Shown here: in pieces, positions 1 to 11,444 of the stretch | Position numbering within the stretch: position 1 is the stretch's first letter | How the letters are laid out: each line of letters opens with the position of its first letter | Assembly: GCA_947179485.1 (NCBI GenBank) | Contig: OX359245.1 | Coordinates: forward strand, 55,663,067 to 55,727,066 | Source of the DNA: Allacma fusca | Lineage: Eukaryota; Arthropoda; Collembola; Symphypleona; Sminthuridae | Direction of reading: 5' to 3' | DNA length: 64,000 nucleotides | Notes under the pieces: model-generated | Seen by the model: the letters and a program-made list of their open reading frames with translations, nothing else | Told to the model about the DNA's origin: nothing | The model's database searches: none | Program-made: the position numbers and the translations under genes

Positions 1-269
1 CTTTTACTCGATTTGCAGTTTGACTTTGGTATGGTGCTCTAGGATAAATTGTTAATTCTCGTTTTAAAACTCTGTGTTCTTCCTATTTTCAATTAATCTA
101 GAGTATTCACCTAACTATCTTGCAACTATCTACTCCAGATTAACTAAATACTCCGCACCTCCACCAAATTTGTTAGGGGTCTGAGTTGAGTTGAGATAAT
201 GTACTATGAATTCCTTCAAGTTTGCTTTTGGTTCTTCAAATGTTGAAGAGATCGAGAGGATAGTAGTAT
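1..269. other. Intergenic, nothing recognised
   Basis: AT-rich sequence without a supported reading frame, RNA gene or terminal repeat. It precedes a segment that recurs elsewhere in the window. Confidence 0.5.
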
Positions 270-629
270 CATATTGTGGCATCTCTATATATTGAAACGT
301 AATTTACCATTTATTTTCAATCAATATCTTAAAAAACCACTGTAATTAGTGCCACCATGAACGATTACTGGTTGGTTGTGCTAGTTTTGGATTATTTGTA
401 CCTCTTATATTGTGGGAGGGATCGGGTAATAAAATATTGGTTGCTGTTCAATATGTGGTGATATATTTCTGCCGATGACTCTATTACATATAATTATTGA
501 TATTCCCCAGGTTAAAAATTTATTTAAGGTCCAAGGAAACATTGATTTCTAAGAGATCATCACGGATCTCTGTGAAATGGCATGGTTTACTATTTGTATT
601 AACAATGCCGTTGTTTTTCGGTATTTTTT
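270..629. repeat. Duplicated IR-flank segment (left part, split by LINE A)
   Basis: This stretch aligns by eye with 18940-19300 and more loosely with 30150-30370. Shared landmarks are the run TTTTCAATCAATATCTTAAA, the word GTTAGTTTTGGATTA and a GGGTAATNAAATATT block. The match resumes at 4320-4460 after LINE A, so this is one duplicated flank interrupted by a retrotransposon. It belongs to the paralogous segments that carry the IR genes. Confidence 0.75.
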
Positions 630-644
630 AAGTCAACTTTGTTT

Positions 645-1529
645 GTTAGTACTACTAGATCTATTATCCCTAAAGGTGATGCCAGCCTCATTACAGAGCC
701 AATAGATGATGGAAGTAACCCTCCTCAACCTGTTCGAGACAACAAACCTAAGAAAAAGGAAAGCAGAGATGAAGCCCCCAAAACCATTGATGATGAGAAA
801 TCAGAGCGGAAGAGAATACTGGACATACTAGCCAACCTGCAGAAAAATTCTAACACATTACTAGGTGACACAGCCGAGCTAAAGTCCAACATGGCGAATC
901 TTCAAACATCTGTCCTCACCCAAACTGCAAAACTTGAGGAGCTCGAAGGGAGAGTAGATTCTCTACAAACCAAACTGGAAGCGGACCTGGTTCACACCAA
1001 AAATGATCTTCTAGCTATGAAGAACTCACAGTCATTCAGAGCACGGAATGTAATAATTACTTCTAACTCCTTCGCCAAAACCCCCAGTAAAACTGAGATG
1101 GATGCAGCTATCAATGAGGTCCTTGATCTTATTGGAATCAAGAATGTGAGGATTGAAAGCGCAAAAATCATCCCGTGGGGAAAAGGAAGTGCTATTCTCT
1201 GTATATGTGAGTCAAGTTATTCATGTTCGTTAATTTGGAAAAATGTTGCGAAACTCAAAGATTCCAGGTACGGGGTCAAACCGGATTTGTCACCTGAACA
1301 GAGAAAGGTTAAGAAGCGCCTGTACGAATGCGGATCCAGACTCATAGAAACCAACGGAAAGATGACCTTCAAGTCCTGGAGATATATAGTAATAAGCAAC
1401 TCGGCAGGTAAGGACAGCTACTACGAATCGGATGGCGCTACGATGGTCCAAGTATGCCCGGAATGGATTCCAAAGAAACCAGGGGCCTATACTGGACACC
1501 AGTCGGGCTCTACCGGAGTACGTCATTGA
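645..1529 (+). pseudogene. LINE A ORF1, coiled-coil RNA-binding protein, 5'-truncated
   Basis: About 294 codons are open from the element's 5' edge with no initiator Met near the start, so the N-terminus was lost at insertion. A charged, Lys/Glu-rich N-terminal stretch is followed by a heptad-like coiled coil (roughly residues 65-125). After that comes an RRM-like region beginning near FRARNVIITS, and a basic C-terminal part containing SPEQRKVKKRLYE. That order matches L1 ORF1p-like proteins, which bind the element RNA and act as nucleic-acid chaperones. No CCHC zinc knuckle is visible. Apart from the missing start the frame is undamaged. Confidence 0.75.
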
Positions 1530-1550
1530 GACGTCGGCGCTAAAAATGCA

Positions 1551-4241
1551 AAATTACTGTTTTGGAACTGTCAAGGATTTAAGAATGTATCAAATTGGAA
1601 TGAAGGGGAAATCGAATTATTTTTTTCTCACGATATTTAATGTTTAAATGAAACATATATTTGTAACGATAAATATAATCTTCCTGATAAATTTAAAAAG
1701 TATGAAATATTTATGTCACTAGCTACAAGAAATAGGTTAAAGGGTCGGCCAAGCGGGGGTCTAATAATGTGTATCTCCAAAGAAACATTTGCTTCCAATA
1801 CAATCTGTACAACTCAACACTACATTATCAGCCAAGCCAAACACAACAGATCATCAAAGTCTCTCACACTTGCTTTTTGCTACTTCCCACCGACGTGCTC
1901 GTTAAGTATTTTTGACATGTTCTTTGATGATATCTATCCACACATAAATAATAATCTCTTCATTTTTGGGGATTTTAATGCTAGAATAGGATTGTTGAAT
2001 CAAATAGATCCCCGCTCAGGATATCTGAATTGTTTGCCACTGGATACAATAAGAAATAGTAGAGATAACTTTATTAACGTAAGAGGGAAGCATTTCATTA
2101 ATTATAGCGAGTTATATGGACTAAATGTACTAAATGGTAGATCAGCATCCGATCAGGTGGGGGAGTACTCCTTTGTGAGCACAAATGGCTCAAGCTGCGT
2201 AGACCAGTGCTGGTGTAATCGAGAAGCGCTTAAAATTGTTAAGGATTTCACTGTCCTACCTATACTTTTGAGTGATCACTATCCATGCTCGGTAACCCTA
2301 AATTTAGAACAAAAGGAGGTTAAAACATCGTATGAACCCAAGTTGAAATTTAACTCTAAAAACGCACGTAATCTTAAACAGTTCTCAACTAATTTAGCTG
2401 CTACTACACAGGGAATAGAAGAATATGACAAGTTAGAAGAATGTATCAAAATAGAGGCCCATAAATGTAACATCTGTAGTATGCAAAATAGTTACCAGAA
2501 GGGTAAAAATTCGACGGGAAAGCCCTGGTTTGACCAAGCCTGCAAGATAGCCCAAACAAAACTACGCAAACAAATCGTTGTACATAGAGAACTGCAATGT
2601 GAAGATAGTAAACAGTCATTATTAGAGTTAAGGAAACTGTACAAAGATTTACTAAAATCTAAGAAACTAGAGCATTCCCTAGCACTTCAAGATATCTTCG
2701 CTAACTTTAAGCGCTCGAGTGCATTCTGGGCTGCTATCAGACGATTTAGGTCGAGAGCCGGCTCACCAAACGTAATTACTATTGAGACTTGGGAAAAATT
2801 CTATGACGATATAATGCCAACCAGAAGTATATCAGACATAGCGACTGCAATTAGTGGTAGAGATATAGATCTGGATACAATAACGCAAAAATGAAAATAA
2901 GAGCCTCAAATGGCTCTACTAAGTTCTACGATATCACAAGAGGAGTACTCCAAGGAGAAATTCTGAGCCCCCTATTATTCGCTCTATTCATAAGCGATCT
3001 AGATAAGGTTCTTCAGAACAATGAGTGCGCGCCCGTAAGCCTGGGTGGCTCACAGTCCGTTAATATGTTGATGTTCGCAGATGATATTGTAACATTAGCT
3101 GGGTCCAAACAATCCCTACAACATAAAATTAACTGTCTTAGTAAGTACTGTGAAAGTAACGAACTAGAAATTAATTTATCCAAGACAAAAGATATTGTAT
3201 TCCGTAAAGGTGGTAAGTTATGCAAGTCCCACAAATGGTATTTAAGCGACAAGTCTATCGAAATTGTTAAAAATAACACTTATCTCGGAATAGTATTTTC
3301 ATCATCAGGAGTGTTTTACGATGCAATGCTAGACCGGTCATCTAAAGCTAAAAGAGCTGTGGGTAATGTAGTACAGTTAGGTGCCCGGGCTTCAATGTAC
3401 TCTTGGGCAGGAAGATGTAAAATATTTGATACTATTTGTAAAAACTCACTTTTATATGGAGCTCCTATCTGGGCTGTCAAATACCTGGATTATCTTGAGT
3501 TATCTCAAACAGCTCTTGCGTCTTCCTAAATCTACGGGAAATTATTTGGTGAGATTCGAAACTGGTAGGGCAAAAATAAAATGTCAAATTATTCTTGATC
3601 TCCTGAGGCTCTGGTTTAAGATATTATCAATGGATAAAATTAGGATGCCTAGAATTTGCTATGATAGACTTATCGAACTAGACAATTGTGGAATGTTATG
3701 TAAGTCTCACAATTGGGCGGGTGACGTCTCCAAAATTCTAAGCAGTCTGGGGTTCGAAGACATTTTTACTAAGCAGTGCCCTGTGTATCTGGCTGATAAT
3801 ATTAAGGATATAATGAACTCTGTTTACAATCAGAGCAGATTACACGACATGAACAGAATCCTGAACTCCTCGTCTCACCCTTTGTACAAGTTAGTTTATA
3901 AAAATGATAAATGCAAGCAGTATCTAAATACCCTCATTCCATTGTCACTCAAAGCCCTACTGTGCCAGTTTCGACTCAACAGCAGTAGGCTAATCTATCG
4001 AATGAACTGTATTATATTTAATGAAGAATTTTGTAAGCTGTGTGGCCCTCCTACACTTTATGACATTGAGCACATTCTGTATGACTGCAAGTACTTAAGT
4101 AATATTAGAAATAAGTACTTTTCACACATTTCAAGAGACTACATCCTAGTCCTTCGTAATATTTGTAACGCCGACGTGAATCTATGTAAACAACTAGCCT
4201 TCTTCCTAATTTCATGCATTCAAAAATTTGTATATATGTAA
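1551..4241 (+). pseudogene. LINE A ORF2, endonuclease/reverse transcriptase, broken
   Basis: An AP-endonuclease-like domain begins with FWNCQGF (catalytic Asn). An in-frame TAA at 1638-1640 then precedes CLNETY (catalytic Glu). Further endonuclease motifs are GDFNAR and LSDHYP. At about 2890 the frame changes abruptly to RGVLQGEILSPLLF and FADDIV. The whole first part of the RT, including motif A, is absent, so an internal deletion has occurred. A second frame change lies near 3505. The C-terminus has a zinc motif of the type CKLCGPPTLYDIEHILYDC, common in CR1/L2/Jockey-type ORF2. With a stop, a deletion and a frameshift this copy cannot retrotranspose autonomously. Confidence 0.85.
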
Positions 4242-4304
4242 TGCATTATGGGTAAGCCCGATTAAATGCAATAAACTGGCCGAACAGGCCTTGATTGATT
4301 GATG

Positions 4305-4460
4305 AAGTCAACTTTGTTTCTGTACTTGACTATACAAAGTTTTACATTTTTGTTTGTTGCATGTTCCTTATTTGGGACGCAGCCCGTTTAATCTCGCCAT
4401 AATTTGCATAATCTGGGGAGAAGGGAAAGCAAGGTAAGATAAAATATTGTATCCCACGAA
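4305..4460. repeat. Duplicated IR-flank segment (right part)
   Basis: Continues the alignment with 19300-19450: TTTGGGACGCAGCCCGTTTAATC, shortened here, occurs as GACGCAGCCCGTTTAATC in both, followed by TTGTATCCCACGAAGAA. It includes the right-hand copy of the LINE A target duplication. Confidence 0.7.
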
Positions 4461-4615
4461 GAATTTTTTAAATCCAGAGGTGTGGAATATTTTGGAATTT
4501 TGTATTTGAAATAGTATTTGAAATACATTTGGTATTGGGTATTTGGTATTTTTCTAGCCATAAATTTTTGAAGGTATTTTGTATTTCTTATTTTGCAAAC
4601 ATTAACATCTCTGCT

Positions 4616-7600
4616 GTATTTTGTATTTCGTAGTAGTAGTAGTAGTAGTTAGCTTTATTATTATTAGTGTGTGTCAATAAGAGTCAATACAAGTATTGGT
4701 TTTCATCCAAGACACATTAGGTCAAATGCGAGAATAGATCAACAATCAGAAGGAATAGACAATGTCGTAGCCATAAATACATAAAACAGAATTGGTTATG
4801 TTACCGACTCTTTAAGAGACAATAATATATGCTGTGTAAGCATTTTAGGAAACCCTACAAAACAAGCATTTCGAAGTCAAAGATGGTCAGGTAACGTATT
4901 CCAAAATTTAGCACAAGTATACATAATATTTTTTTCACTTACTTTGCATTTTATAATAGGGTGGTACGATAAAACAGCCCTACCCGCACGAAATCGGGAT
5001 GACATAAACTTAGCAAGTACAGAGGAGTTTAAGTAAGAAACATTATGTCCGAAGTACAAAAGATTAAACATAAGCTTACAACTAAAATACTGGACACGTT
5101 CAGACAGACCAAATACATTAAAAAATTCATATAGATCTGGCAAAGACAAGGGAAATTTCAACCGTTCTGGATATAACATTTGTAAAAACTTGTCCAATTT
5201 ACTCTGAACTAAATTAAAATTTGTTTTACATACACCAGACCATACCAGTAAGCAATAGTCTACATGAGAGAGGACATAAGAATTTAATAAGAGTCGCTTA
5301 ACGTCAGGGGTCAGATACCGACGAATTCTCATAATTGCACCCATCGCTTTATTGGTTTTATTTAGTACATACATACAATGATCATTAAAGTGTAGCTTGT
5401 CATCAATAAAAACTCCCAAATATTTGAAAGACCAGACCCTCTCCAATTCCTGACCATTAATGAGTAGCTTTACGTCGTGTTCTACTTTAGCAGATTTATG
5501 GAATATCATGTATTGTGTCTTAGAAACATTGATACATAATGTATTATTATGCATCCAAACGCTCAATTTACACAACATATTCTGCATACTTGAAAAGAGC
5601 GTAGAAATACACGTACCATATATGTAAATAACAATGTCATCAGCGTATGCTACAAAATCAGTACTAATTGCGGAGCCAATGTCATTGAAAAAAAGTATAA
5701 ATAAAAGAGGGCCCATAATAGAACCTTGTGGGACACCATTCAAATCATTAAAACTGTCGGACAAAATACCTTGTAGATATATTTTAAAATGCCTGTCCTT
5801 TAGGTAATCTGCAAGTACATGTAATAAGTATGTATCACATTTAAATTGATGTTTGATTTTGTAAAGTAATAATTTACGGGATACAGAGTTGAAAGCCTTC
5901 CTTATGTCAATGAATACAGCGAGTACTTTGACACATGACAAATCCAAATATTTACATACTGAATGTACAAAGACAAAGATAGCAGTAAAGCAGGACCTTC
6001 TGCGCCTGAAACCATGCTGGTGCTCATCCAACTGCTGATTACACAATAATAGCATACGATTACGGATAATTTTCTCAAAAAGTTTGTTTATAAAGGGAAG
6101 GCTGTGAATAGGCCTATAGTTATCTGGACACTTACGACATCCCTTACCTTTATACAATGGAGTGACAATAGAAGTCTTAAAGAACTTAGGCAGCCTGCCT
6201 TTACACAGTATCAGATTGTACAGAAGTAAAATAGGAGTGATTATTGCAGCATTAGAAAGAACAGTATTGTTAATTACCTCATGCTTATTAGGCTTATGTT
6301 TAATCGATTTGGCAGCTCTACGTATCTCTTTTGAATTAATGGGTGTATATGAATAACTCTGGGTAAGTTCAGCTTTAAAGTGAAGTATATCAGAATCATC
6401 ATAATTACATGGCACAGTGAAAGAGGAAGCCAGCTCACTACATATAATCTTATGCTGTGACACTTCTACATTGTTTACGTAAAGCTTCTCGAGTAGCTAA
6501 TCTTTTTGTTGGTTTACCCGTTAGCTCATCAACCAAGTTCCATACTTTTCGTGATGAAATATCACTGTGGCTATTCAAACGAGATACGTAGTAATTGCGC
6601 TTAGCCTTATAAATATCTGCCTTTACATTAGCTCTTAATTTACGGTATATATTATAATACTCAACTGAGTTCATTTGTACAGCTAATTTCTTATAGCTAT
6701 CTCTGACCTTTATGTTCTTAAGAATATCACTACTTATCCAACATTTACTCGTAGCTTTTATTCGTTTTTTACACTCAGGTACTAATTCATTTATAAGATC
6801 TCTAATAGTAGTACTTATAACATTATGAACCAAATCAATGCTATAATTAGGAGAATGAAGAAATTCCCAGTCAATTTTGCAAAGTTCGGTGCTCAATATG
6901 TTCCAGTCAAAACCCTTATAGTTCTTGTAGTGAATGTACTTAACTGAATGTGTAGACTTTCCTTTGAAACTCAGGTCAAATGTTAAGTAGTCATGGTCAG
7001 ATAACCCCGTACTTTTTACATCCCAGCTTAGCTGTGTATTCCGAGGAACATAAATATGGTCAATTAACGAACTAGATAGCCTTTTACCAAAGGCCCTTCG
7101 TGTTTGTACAGTTACCACTTGTATATAGCCATACAATGACAAACTGGCCTTTAGCCTAACGCTATCAGTTGTTATACCTGACAGATCTATATTCATATCG
7201 CCTAAGATAATGCATCTGGTTTTTGTATTCAAAATAAATTCAAACAAGCAATCCAGAAATAGCATAAACTTATCTATAGAACCAGAAGGAGGTCTGTATA
7301 CAGGAATAAAAATATTAGGATTGAACTCATTTAGCCCTAACTTAACGGCCAGATACTCTACCCCTGAGTTAAATGTATTAATTTCTGGGCTAAGCACAAC
7401 ATATCTCAGGCGATTATGAACGTACATAATCAAGCCACCACCTTTTCTACCATTCTCTCTATCTTTCCTAATTAAATTGCACTGTGAAATATTATACAAA
7501 TTCTCAACAGTTTCTTTATGAAAGAAAGTCTCCACTAAACATACTATGTCCAAGCTTTCATTACAGAAGTGGATTTTAATTTCGTCAAGTTTATGAAGTG

Positions 7601-8146
7601 CGAAATTATTACCATTAAGGTACATAGTCTTAATTATTTTATGGTTGAGAGTATGAACGGCTAAGTTAAGAGGTTGAACTGTAACTGTATTTGGCAATGA
7701 AACAGTGGGGAGAATGATCAAATTATTATAACAATTTTCACAAGACCACAAATCACTATCTATAGAGCGAAATTCTACAACCGTAAGCTTGAGACACTTC
7801 ATATGGAAAGTCAAATTGCAGGACAGACACTTAAGCCTGAGTATCTTCTCTCTGATCTTCAGTCCACAGCCACTACTACTGCAAATAACAGACGGTGCCA
7901 TGTCACAGAAAGCAGCCAAAACACCATACAGATGGGCTAATTCAGAGCCATGACTTACATGGGTGTCAGGAAAACCCGGCAGCTTACAGGTGGAGTGTAT
8001 ACCAATACACTCAAGCCATAGGTGACTAAAAGCGAAAAAGCCGCAACTTAAAATAGAGTTGAAGTGGTAGGCAGTAAGCTAGCGACTATCCAGCTCGGCA
8101 GTATGGACAGGAGTGAAGATTACGAAAGGTATAGTATTTTGTATTT
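4616..8146 (-). mobile_element. LINE B: PHD-endonuclease-RT non-LTR retrotransposon
   Basis: The body spans 4629-8133 on the minus strand. It is flanked by a 13-bp direct repeat, GTATTTTGTATTT, at 4616-4628 and 8134-8146. The target is itself a GTATTTTG word array, so the duplication is supported mainly by its exact position at both ends. The 3' end carries a (CTA)n tail and the sequence GATGAAAACCAATAC, which is also found in LINE C, so B and C are one family. About 215 bp of leader precede the single large coding region. Confidence 0.8.
4877..7919 (-). pseudogene. LINE B polyprotein, one frameshift
   Basis: The product starts MAAFCDMAP and has a PHD-like zinc finger (about residues 12-62: CGLK..., KCLSCNLTFHMKCL, LWSCENC). 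An endonuclease domain follows with LNGNNF, CLVETFF, LGDMNIDL, LIDHIYV and TGLSDHDYLTFDL. The RT has VFIDIRKAFNSV (motif A Asp kept), GVPQGSIMGPLLF and YADDIV. The reading frame changes once near 6463-6490, between KPTKRLATREA and the segment beginning LLEKLYVNNVEV. This is a single-base-type frameshift, since each side is otherwise open. Catalytic residues look intact. A PHD finger joined directly to the endonuclease recalls CR1-group ORF1/ORF2 parts; clade assignment is inferred. Confidence 0.85.
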
Positions 8147-8211
8147 ATTTATCTTGTAAAATTTACCCACCCCGTATTTCAAATACAAAACAATTTTAAA
8201 ATATGACTCTA

Positions 8212-8867
8212 GCAATTGTTAAGTTTGTCTCATGTTCACATAAATATTTTAAAGGCAAAAGAATTAATTAAAAACATTATGAAACAACGAATCCAACCGC
8301 TTTCTTTCGCCTACCACCGATACAGCAGGGTCCTGGGGCTTTGAAGCCATTCTGCAACTACGGTAGTTGAGTAAGTTCAGTGTTGGACTACTCTTGTGCC
8401 GCCTATAAATATGTAGAGACAAATATTTCCGTTACATTGCATTTTAAAGTAAAATTGTTTCACATCTAGGAAATCCCAGCAGCCCACTATATGTATGTGA
8501 TGGAAAACACCAATTTCTAGGTATTATGCAATAATTTTGATGGTAAATTCGGAAAAACAATTTATTAATGCTTTTAGACAAAATTAACTGAAATATGATT
8601 TACTAGATAATTTAATGGAACAACTCAAAAGAATTTACAGGCTATAAATTATTTACAGGCTATAAATTATTTTGAGTTATTGATTTATAAATAATTGTTA
8701 AAATATTGTAGGAAAATTAAAATTGTGTAGACATTATTCTGAATTTCTTGTTTAAATATATAAAACATAATTTAGGTATTACTACGGGTGACTTTCTTCA
8801 TGTACTGATCCTACGTTAATAATGTTTTTTCTGTAATAATTTTCTGTTAGTTGTTGTTATACTGCCA
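8212..8867. repeat. Duplicated IR-flank segment (downstream type)
   Basis: Aligns by eye with parts of 19570-20480, 30400-30640, 34905-35170 and 41000-41290. Shared landmarks are CAGGGTCCTGGGGCTTTGAAGCC, shortened here to GGGCTTTGAAGCCATTC, GGACTACTCTTGTGCC, and TTAAATATNTAAA followed by GGGTGACTTTC. No gene is seen. At its right end it joins directly to a fragment of IR coding sequence, which marks a deletion junction. Confidence 0.6.
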
Positions 8868-9195
8868 ATTTACGTCTCCAAACCATTGGCTTTCTGGCCG
8901 ACCAATCGTGAACATATGGAGATTATAATTGTTATTACATTGGGATGATCGCTTAATTTTTGCATCAAATTCAAACCTCGAATTTGTGATATCGGCTGCA
9001 GGCAAAGATGCATAATTGAATCACAGTACATATATCCTTCCTTTAAATGATATCAATATATTGTCCTACATTTTCCTATATCTAGTATAAATGTCAGTAT
9101 CGAGCCCTACCTATATGCATATATTTTAAAATCATGGACAACTCTGCCTTCCTATATATTCATATTTCCTATATAGGTTCCTTTGACATACAACA

Positions 9196-10024
9196 CGCAT
9201 GCTTAAGTAACTTATTTTCTAACATGCAGTTGTGGCTTGATAACATTTATAGATGGATGAGTGACAACGCCCTTTCTATAAGTACCGACAAAACCATGTA
9301 TGTAGTATACCACAAATCAAATTCAAATATTCTGACTGATTGTAAGCTTTTTTTTAACAATGTGGAAATTCATAGGGTATGGTCTTTCAAATATTTGGGC
9401 ATAATTATTGACGAGAAACTTAACTTTAAGGAACACTGTGACTCTGTGACTAAAAAGGTAACAAAATCCATGGGTGCAATCATTCGGGCCAGAAGATACC
9501 TTAATGAGAGTGCTATGAGACTTGTAATTAACTCATTTGTGTTATCACATATTGACTACTGCATACTGGTTTGGTCCTCAGTCTGTAAAACTAAACTCGA
9601 TCTATTGCAGCATAAACTTGATAAGTTCCTACATTTGCTTCACTCCGGTTCCAGGAAGCTCAAGTTCTCCAATACTTTACCCTACATGTATGAGAAATAT
9701 AATGTTCTGAATGTATACGAGCGCATAAGTCTGTATAGCAATAAGTTCATATTTATACTGTCGCATTATGGCCACTGTGTTGACTACATTAATGGTGTGT
9801 ATGTTGCTAAGCTTTGTCTCTCCAGCCTTCGTTCTGCTTCTAGCATTACTCTCTACCATCCAGTTGCTAAATGTAGCATCACCCAAAGGAATATTATGTA
9901 TAATTGCGTAAAGCTTTGGAACTCGTTGCCCAGTGAACTACGTGCACACAATGGTATTTTAAGTGTATTTCTTGGAATGTTAATTAAACAAATCTTGTTG
10001 AAACGTAAGGATACTGTAATTTAA
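9196..10024 (+). pseudogene. LINE C ORF2 C-terminal fragment
   Basis: An open frame of about 275 codons that starts after the RT catalytic motifs. It is collinear with LINE B from about LSNLFSNMQLW. Shared blocks are RVWSFKYLGIIIDEKLNF, LSHIDYCILVWS, KLDKFLHLLHS and YHPVAKCSITQRNIMYN. This is the thumb and C-terminal part of the RT polyprotein; PHD, endonuclease and YADD are absent. The frame itself has no internal stop, which suggests a young insertion. Confidence 0.82.
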
Positions 10025-10149
10025 ATGGGAATTTCTGATGATGACCTGGCCTGTATTAATGTCTGTTTTTTAATCTCAATGTGGTATATGTGTGTCTGGG
10101 ATGAAAACCAATACCTGTGTATTGATTGTTTTTGACACTTGCAATAAAG

Positions 10150-10188
<39 letters not shown>
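9196..10188 (+). mobile_element. LINE C: 5'-truncated copy of the LINE B family
   Basis: Begins inside the RT region and ends with GATGAAAACCAATACCTGTG, an AATAAAG-containing tail and a long (TAA)n run (about 10151-10188). A possible 7-bp target repeat, ATGCTTA, occurs at 9199-9205 and 10187-10193; this is weak. It is inserted within the hAT-like element 9003-10546. Confidence 0.8.
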
Positions 10189-10189
<1 letters not shown>

Positions 10190-11183
10190 CTTACAGTATC
10201 CCTTAAAGAAACGTTGGAATTGCGTATATCGTTGGCTAAATTATAAAAAGTACCATTTTCGATGCACATCCCATTTAAAAAGCACGTGTTACGAAATGAA
10301 ATGGTACCTTTTAAAATTCAGCCGACGATATCTTCATTAAAAAGCCAATGTAGGCCTTTCTCATGGCCCTTCCTATTTCCTACATACGTACTTTTGCTCG
10401 GAAGGAGGCTTCCTATCCTATCCCTACTTTTAATTATTAGATTTTTCATGCCTTCCTTTTCCTACATATAAATTCTTGCAAAGTCCGTTCCTATCCTATA
10501 AATATGCCTATTTGTAGGATCCTTGTAGGAAGGAAATGCATCTTTGGCTGCAGGTAAGAAATCTCGAGTTGATGTTCACCTGAGACAGAACATCTGTGTA
10601 CGCGTGCAATACACATGAAGGACGAAGATGTTTTCGATCTGTGTTGAAGCTGGGTTCCATTCTACAAACAGCATATTTTCAAGAAATGCAACCATGCTTC
10701 TGGACAATTTGAGACTGTCTTTTCTTTTAAATATTCTGAGTTCCATCACGTTAAAATCTTTGTGTTTGGGGTACAGTAAAATTACGTAGTCTCGTTCCGG
10801 TTTGGAGGTAATGACAATTAAGCCGGTACTACTCTCCCAGTACAGGGTTTTGCCTTTTTACCAGTTTTTCGGAGCTTTTTCACCAGCAAGTACAATTTAC
10901 AGTTACATTTGCCCAATTTTGTATCCTGGGTCGGATTTTCCAATTTGTGATAAATATTATTGGATGAAGGATTCTGTGTGCTAATTTTAAAACTGACAAT
11001 GCTTGGTTTTGTTCAATTCTATGGTTCATAGATGTACTTGAATTTAAAATAAGTTGGTAGGTGTCTAATAGATATAACCATAAAATTGGAAAGAAAAATT
11101 TATTCACCTTTGAATGAATCGACATTAAAAAGAAAAGAAATTATAATCAATGACGTAAGACCTACGCCGTAAATACATTACAT

Positions 11184-11444
11184 GTTAAATTTTAGACTAA
11201 ATGCCAAGTCGTTTCGACGAACGGCAATGACTACCCTATTCCTAGCTCAACAGGTTTTCCATATTTTTTAGCCTTTAGGTCAGCACACAAACGTAAAACA
11301 TTTAAGTAAATAAATTTTGCGTTATAAGTAGATCGATTATTTTCTTTTCCGAAATGTAAAATGATGATGTATATTCACGATTTCCTTTAGCTGGTATAAA
11401 GTTTGATTCGGCCGGGAATTCGAAATTAACCTTTCCAATTATAG
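11184..11444. repeat. Duplicated 5' flank, IR-C/IR-D type
   Basis: Matches 33545-33800 and 43775-43990 immediately upstream of the IR-C and IR-D starts, for example ACTACNCTATTCNNAGCTC and CAGNACACAANNGTAAAAC. It may hold IR promoter elements, but no TATA box or initiator could be assigned. Confidence 0.65.

Larger units (their letters stand above)
630..4319 (+). mobile_element. LINE A: non-LTR retrotransposon with 15-bp TSD
   Basis: The body spans 645-4304 and is bounded by a perfect 15-bp duplication, AAGTCAACTTTGTTT, at 630-644 and 4305-4319. The unoccupied counterpart survives in the paralogous flank near 19285-19300. The element encodes an L1-ORF1p-like protein and an endonuclease/reverse transcriptase. 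It ends with a short TTGATTGATTGATG tail, as is usual for CR1/L2/Jockey-group elements. It is truncated at the 5' end, because ORF1 is open right at the junction with no Met, and it is internally deleted. Clade placement is an inference from domain order. Confidence 0.9.
4475..8211. mobile_element. Inverted-repeat element with GTATTTGAAATAC word array, split by LINE B
   Basis: The left arm (4475-4628) and right arm (8134-8211) are packed with degenerate GTATTTG/CAAATAC words. The left arm opens CAGAGGTGTGGAATATTTTG. The right arm read from its end is TAGAGTCATATTTTAAAATT, and both run into TTTTGTATTTGAAATA, so they form imperfect terminal inverted repeats. The corresponding paralogous flank near 19460-19560 lacks this material. 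No convincing target duplication was found. LINE B lies inside. Confidence 0.55.
8995..10554. mobile_element. hAT-like inverted-repeat element, CCTTCCTATA word array
   Basis: The body spans 9003-10546. The TIR is perfect over 11 bp, CAAAGATGCAT, and the TSD is GCTGCAGG at 8995-9002 and 10547-10554. Arms at about 9020-9190 and 10340-10540 are rich in CCTTCCTATA/TCCTACAT-like words. LINE C lies between them. The target is the IR pseudogene, so removing the element and one TSD copy restores the alignment with IR-C. No transposase is seen. hAT membership is inferred from the 8-bp TSD. Confidence 0.88.
8868..11183 (-). pseudogene. IR pseudogene remnant (N-terminal third), split by a transposon
   Basis: The N-terminal part, 10555-11183, and the next piece, 8868-8994, match IR-C and IR-D. 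The codon after the conserved Met is TAA at 11178-11180, where IR-C has GAA. Further indels break the frame. The match stops at a position equivalent to about residue 290, so the pore and C-terminal lobe are deleted and the sequence joins 3'-flank DNA near 8867. Between the two pieces sits the element at 9003-10546 with its 8-bp TSD. The 5' flank (11184-11445) is like those of IR-C and IR-D, which places this copy in their subgroup. Confidence 0.9.

Noticed and set aside
1290-1526. Minus-strand open frames within LINE A ORF1
   Set aside because: Shadows of the plus-strand ORF1 without homology or domain content.
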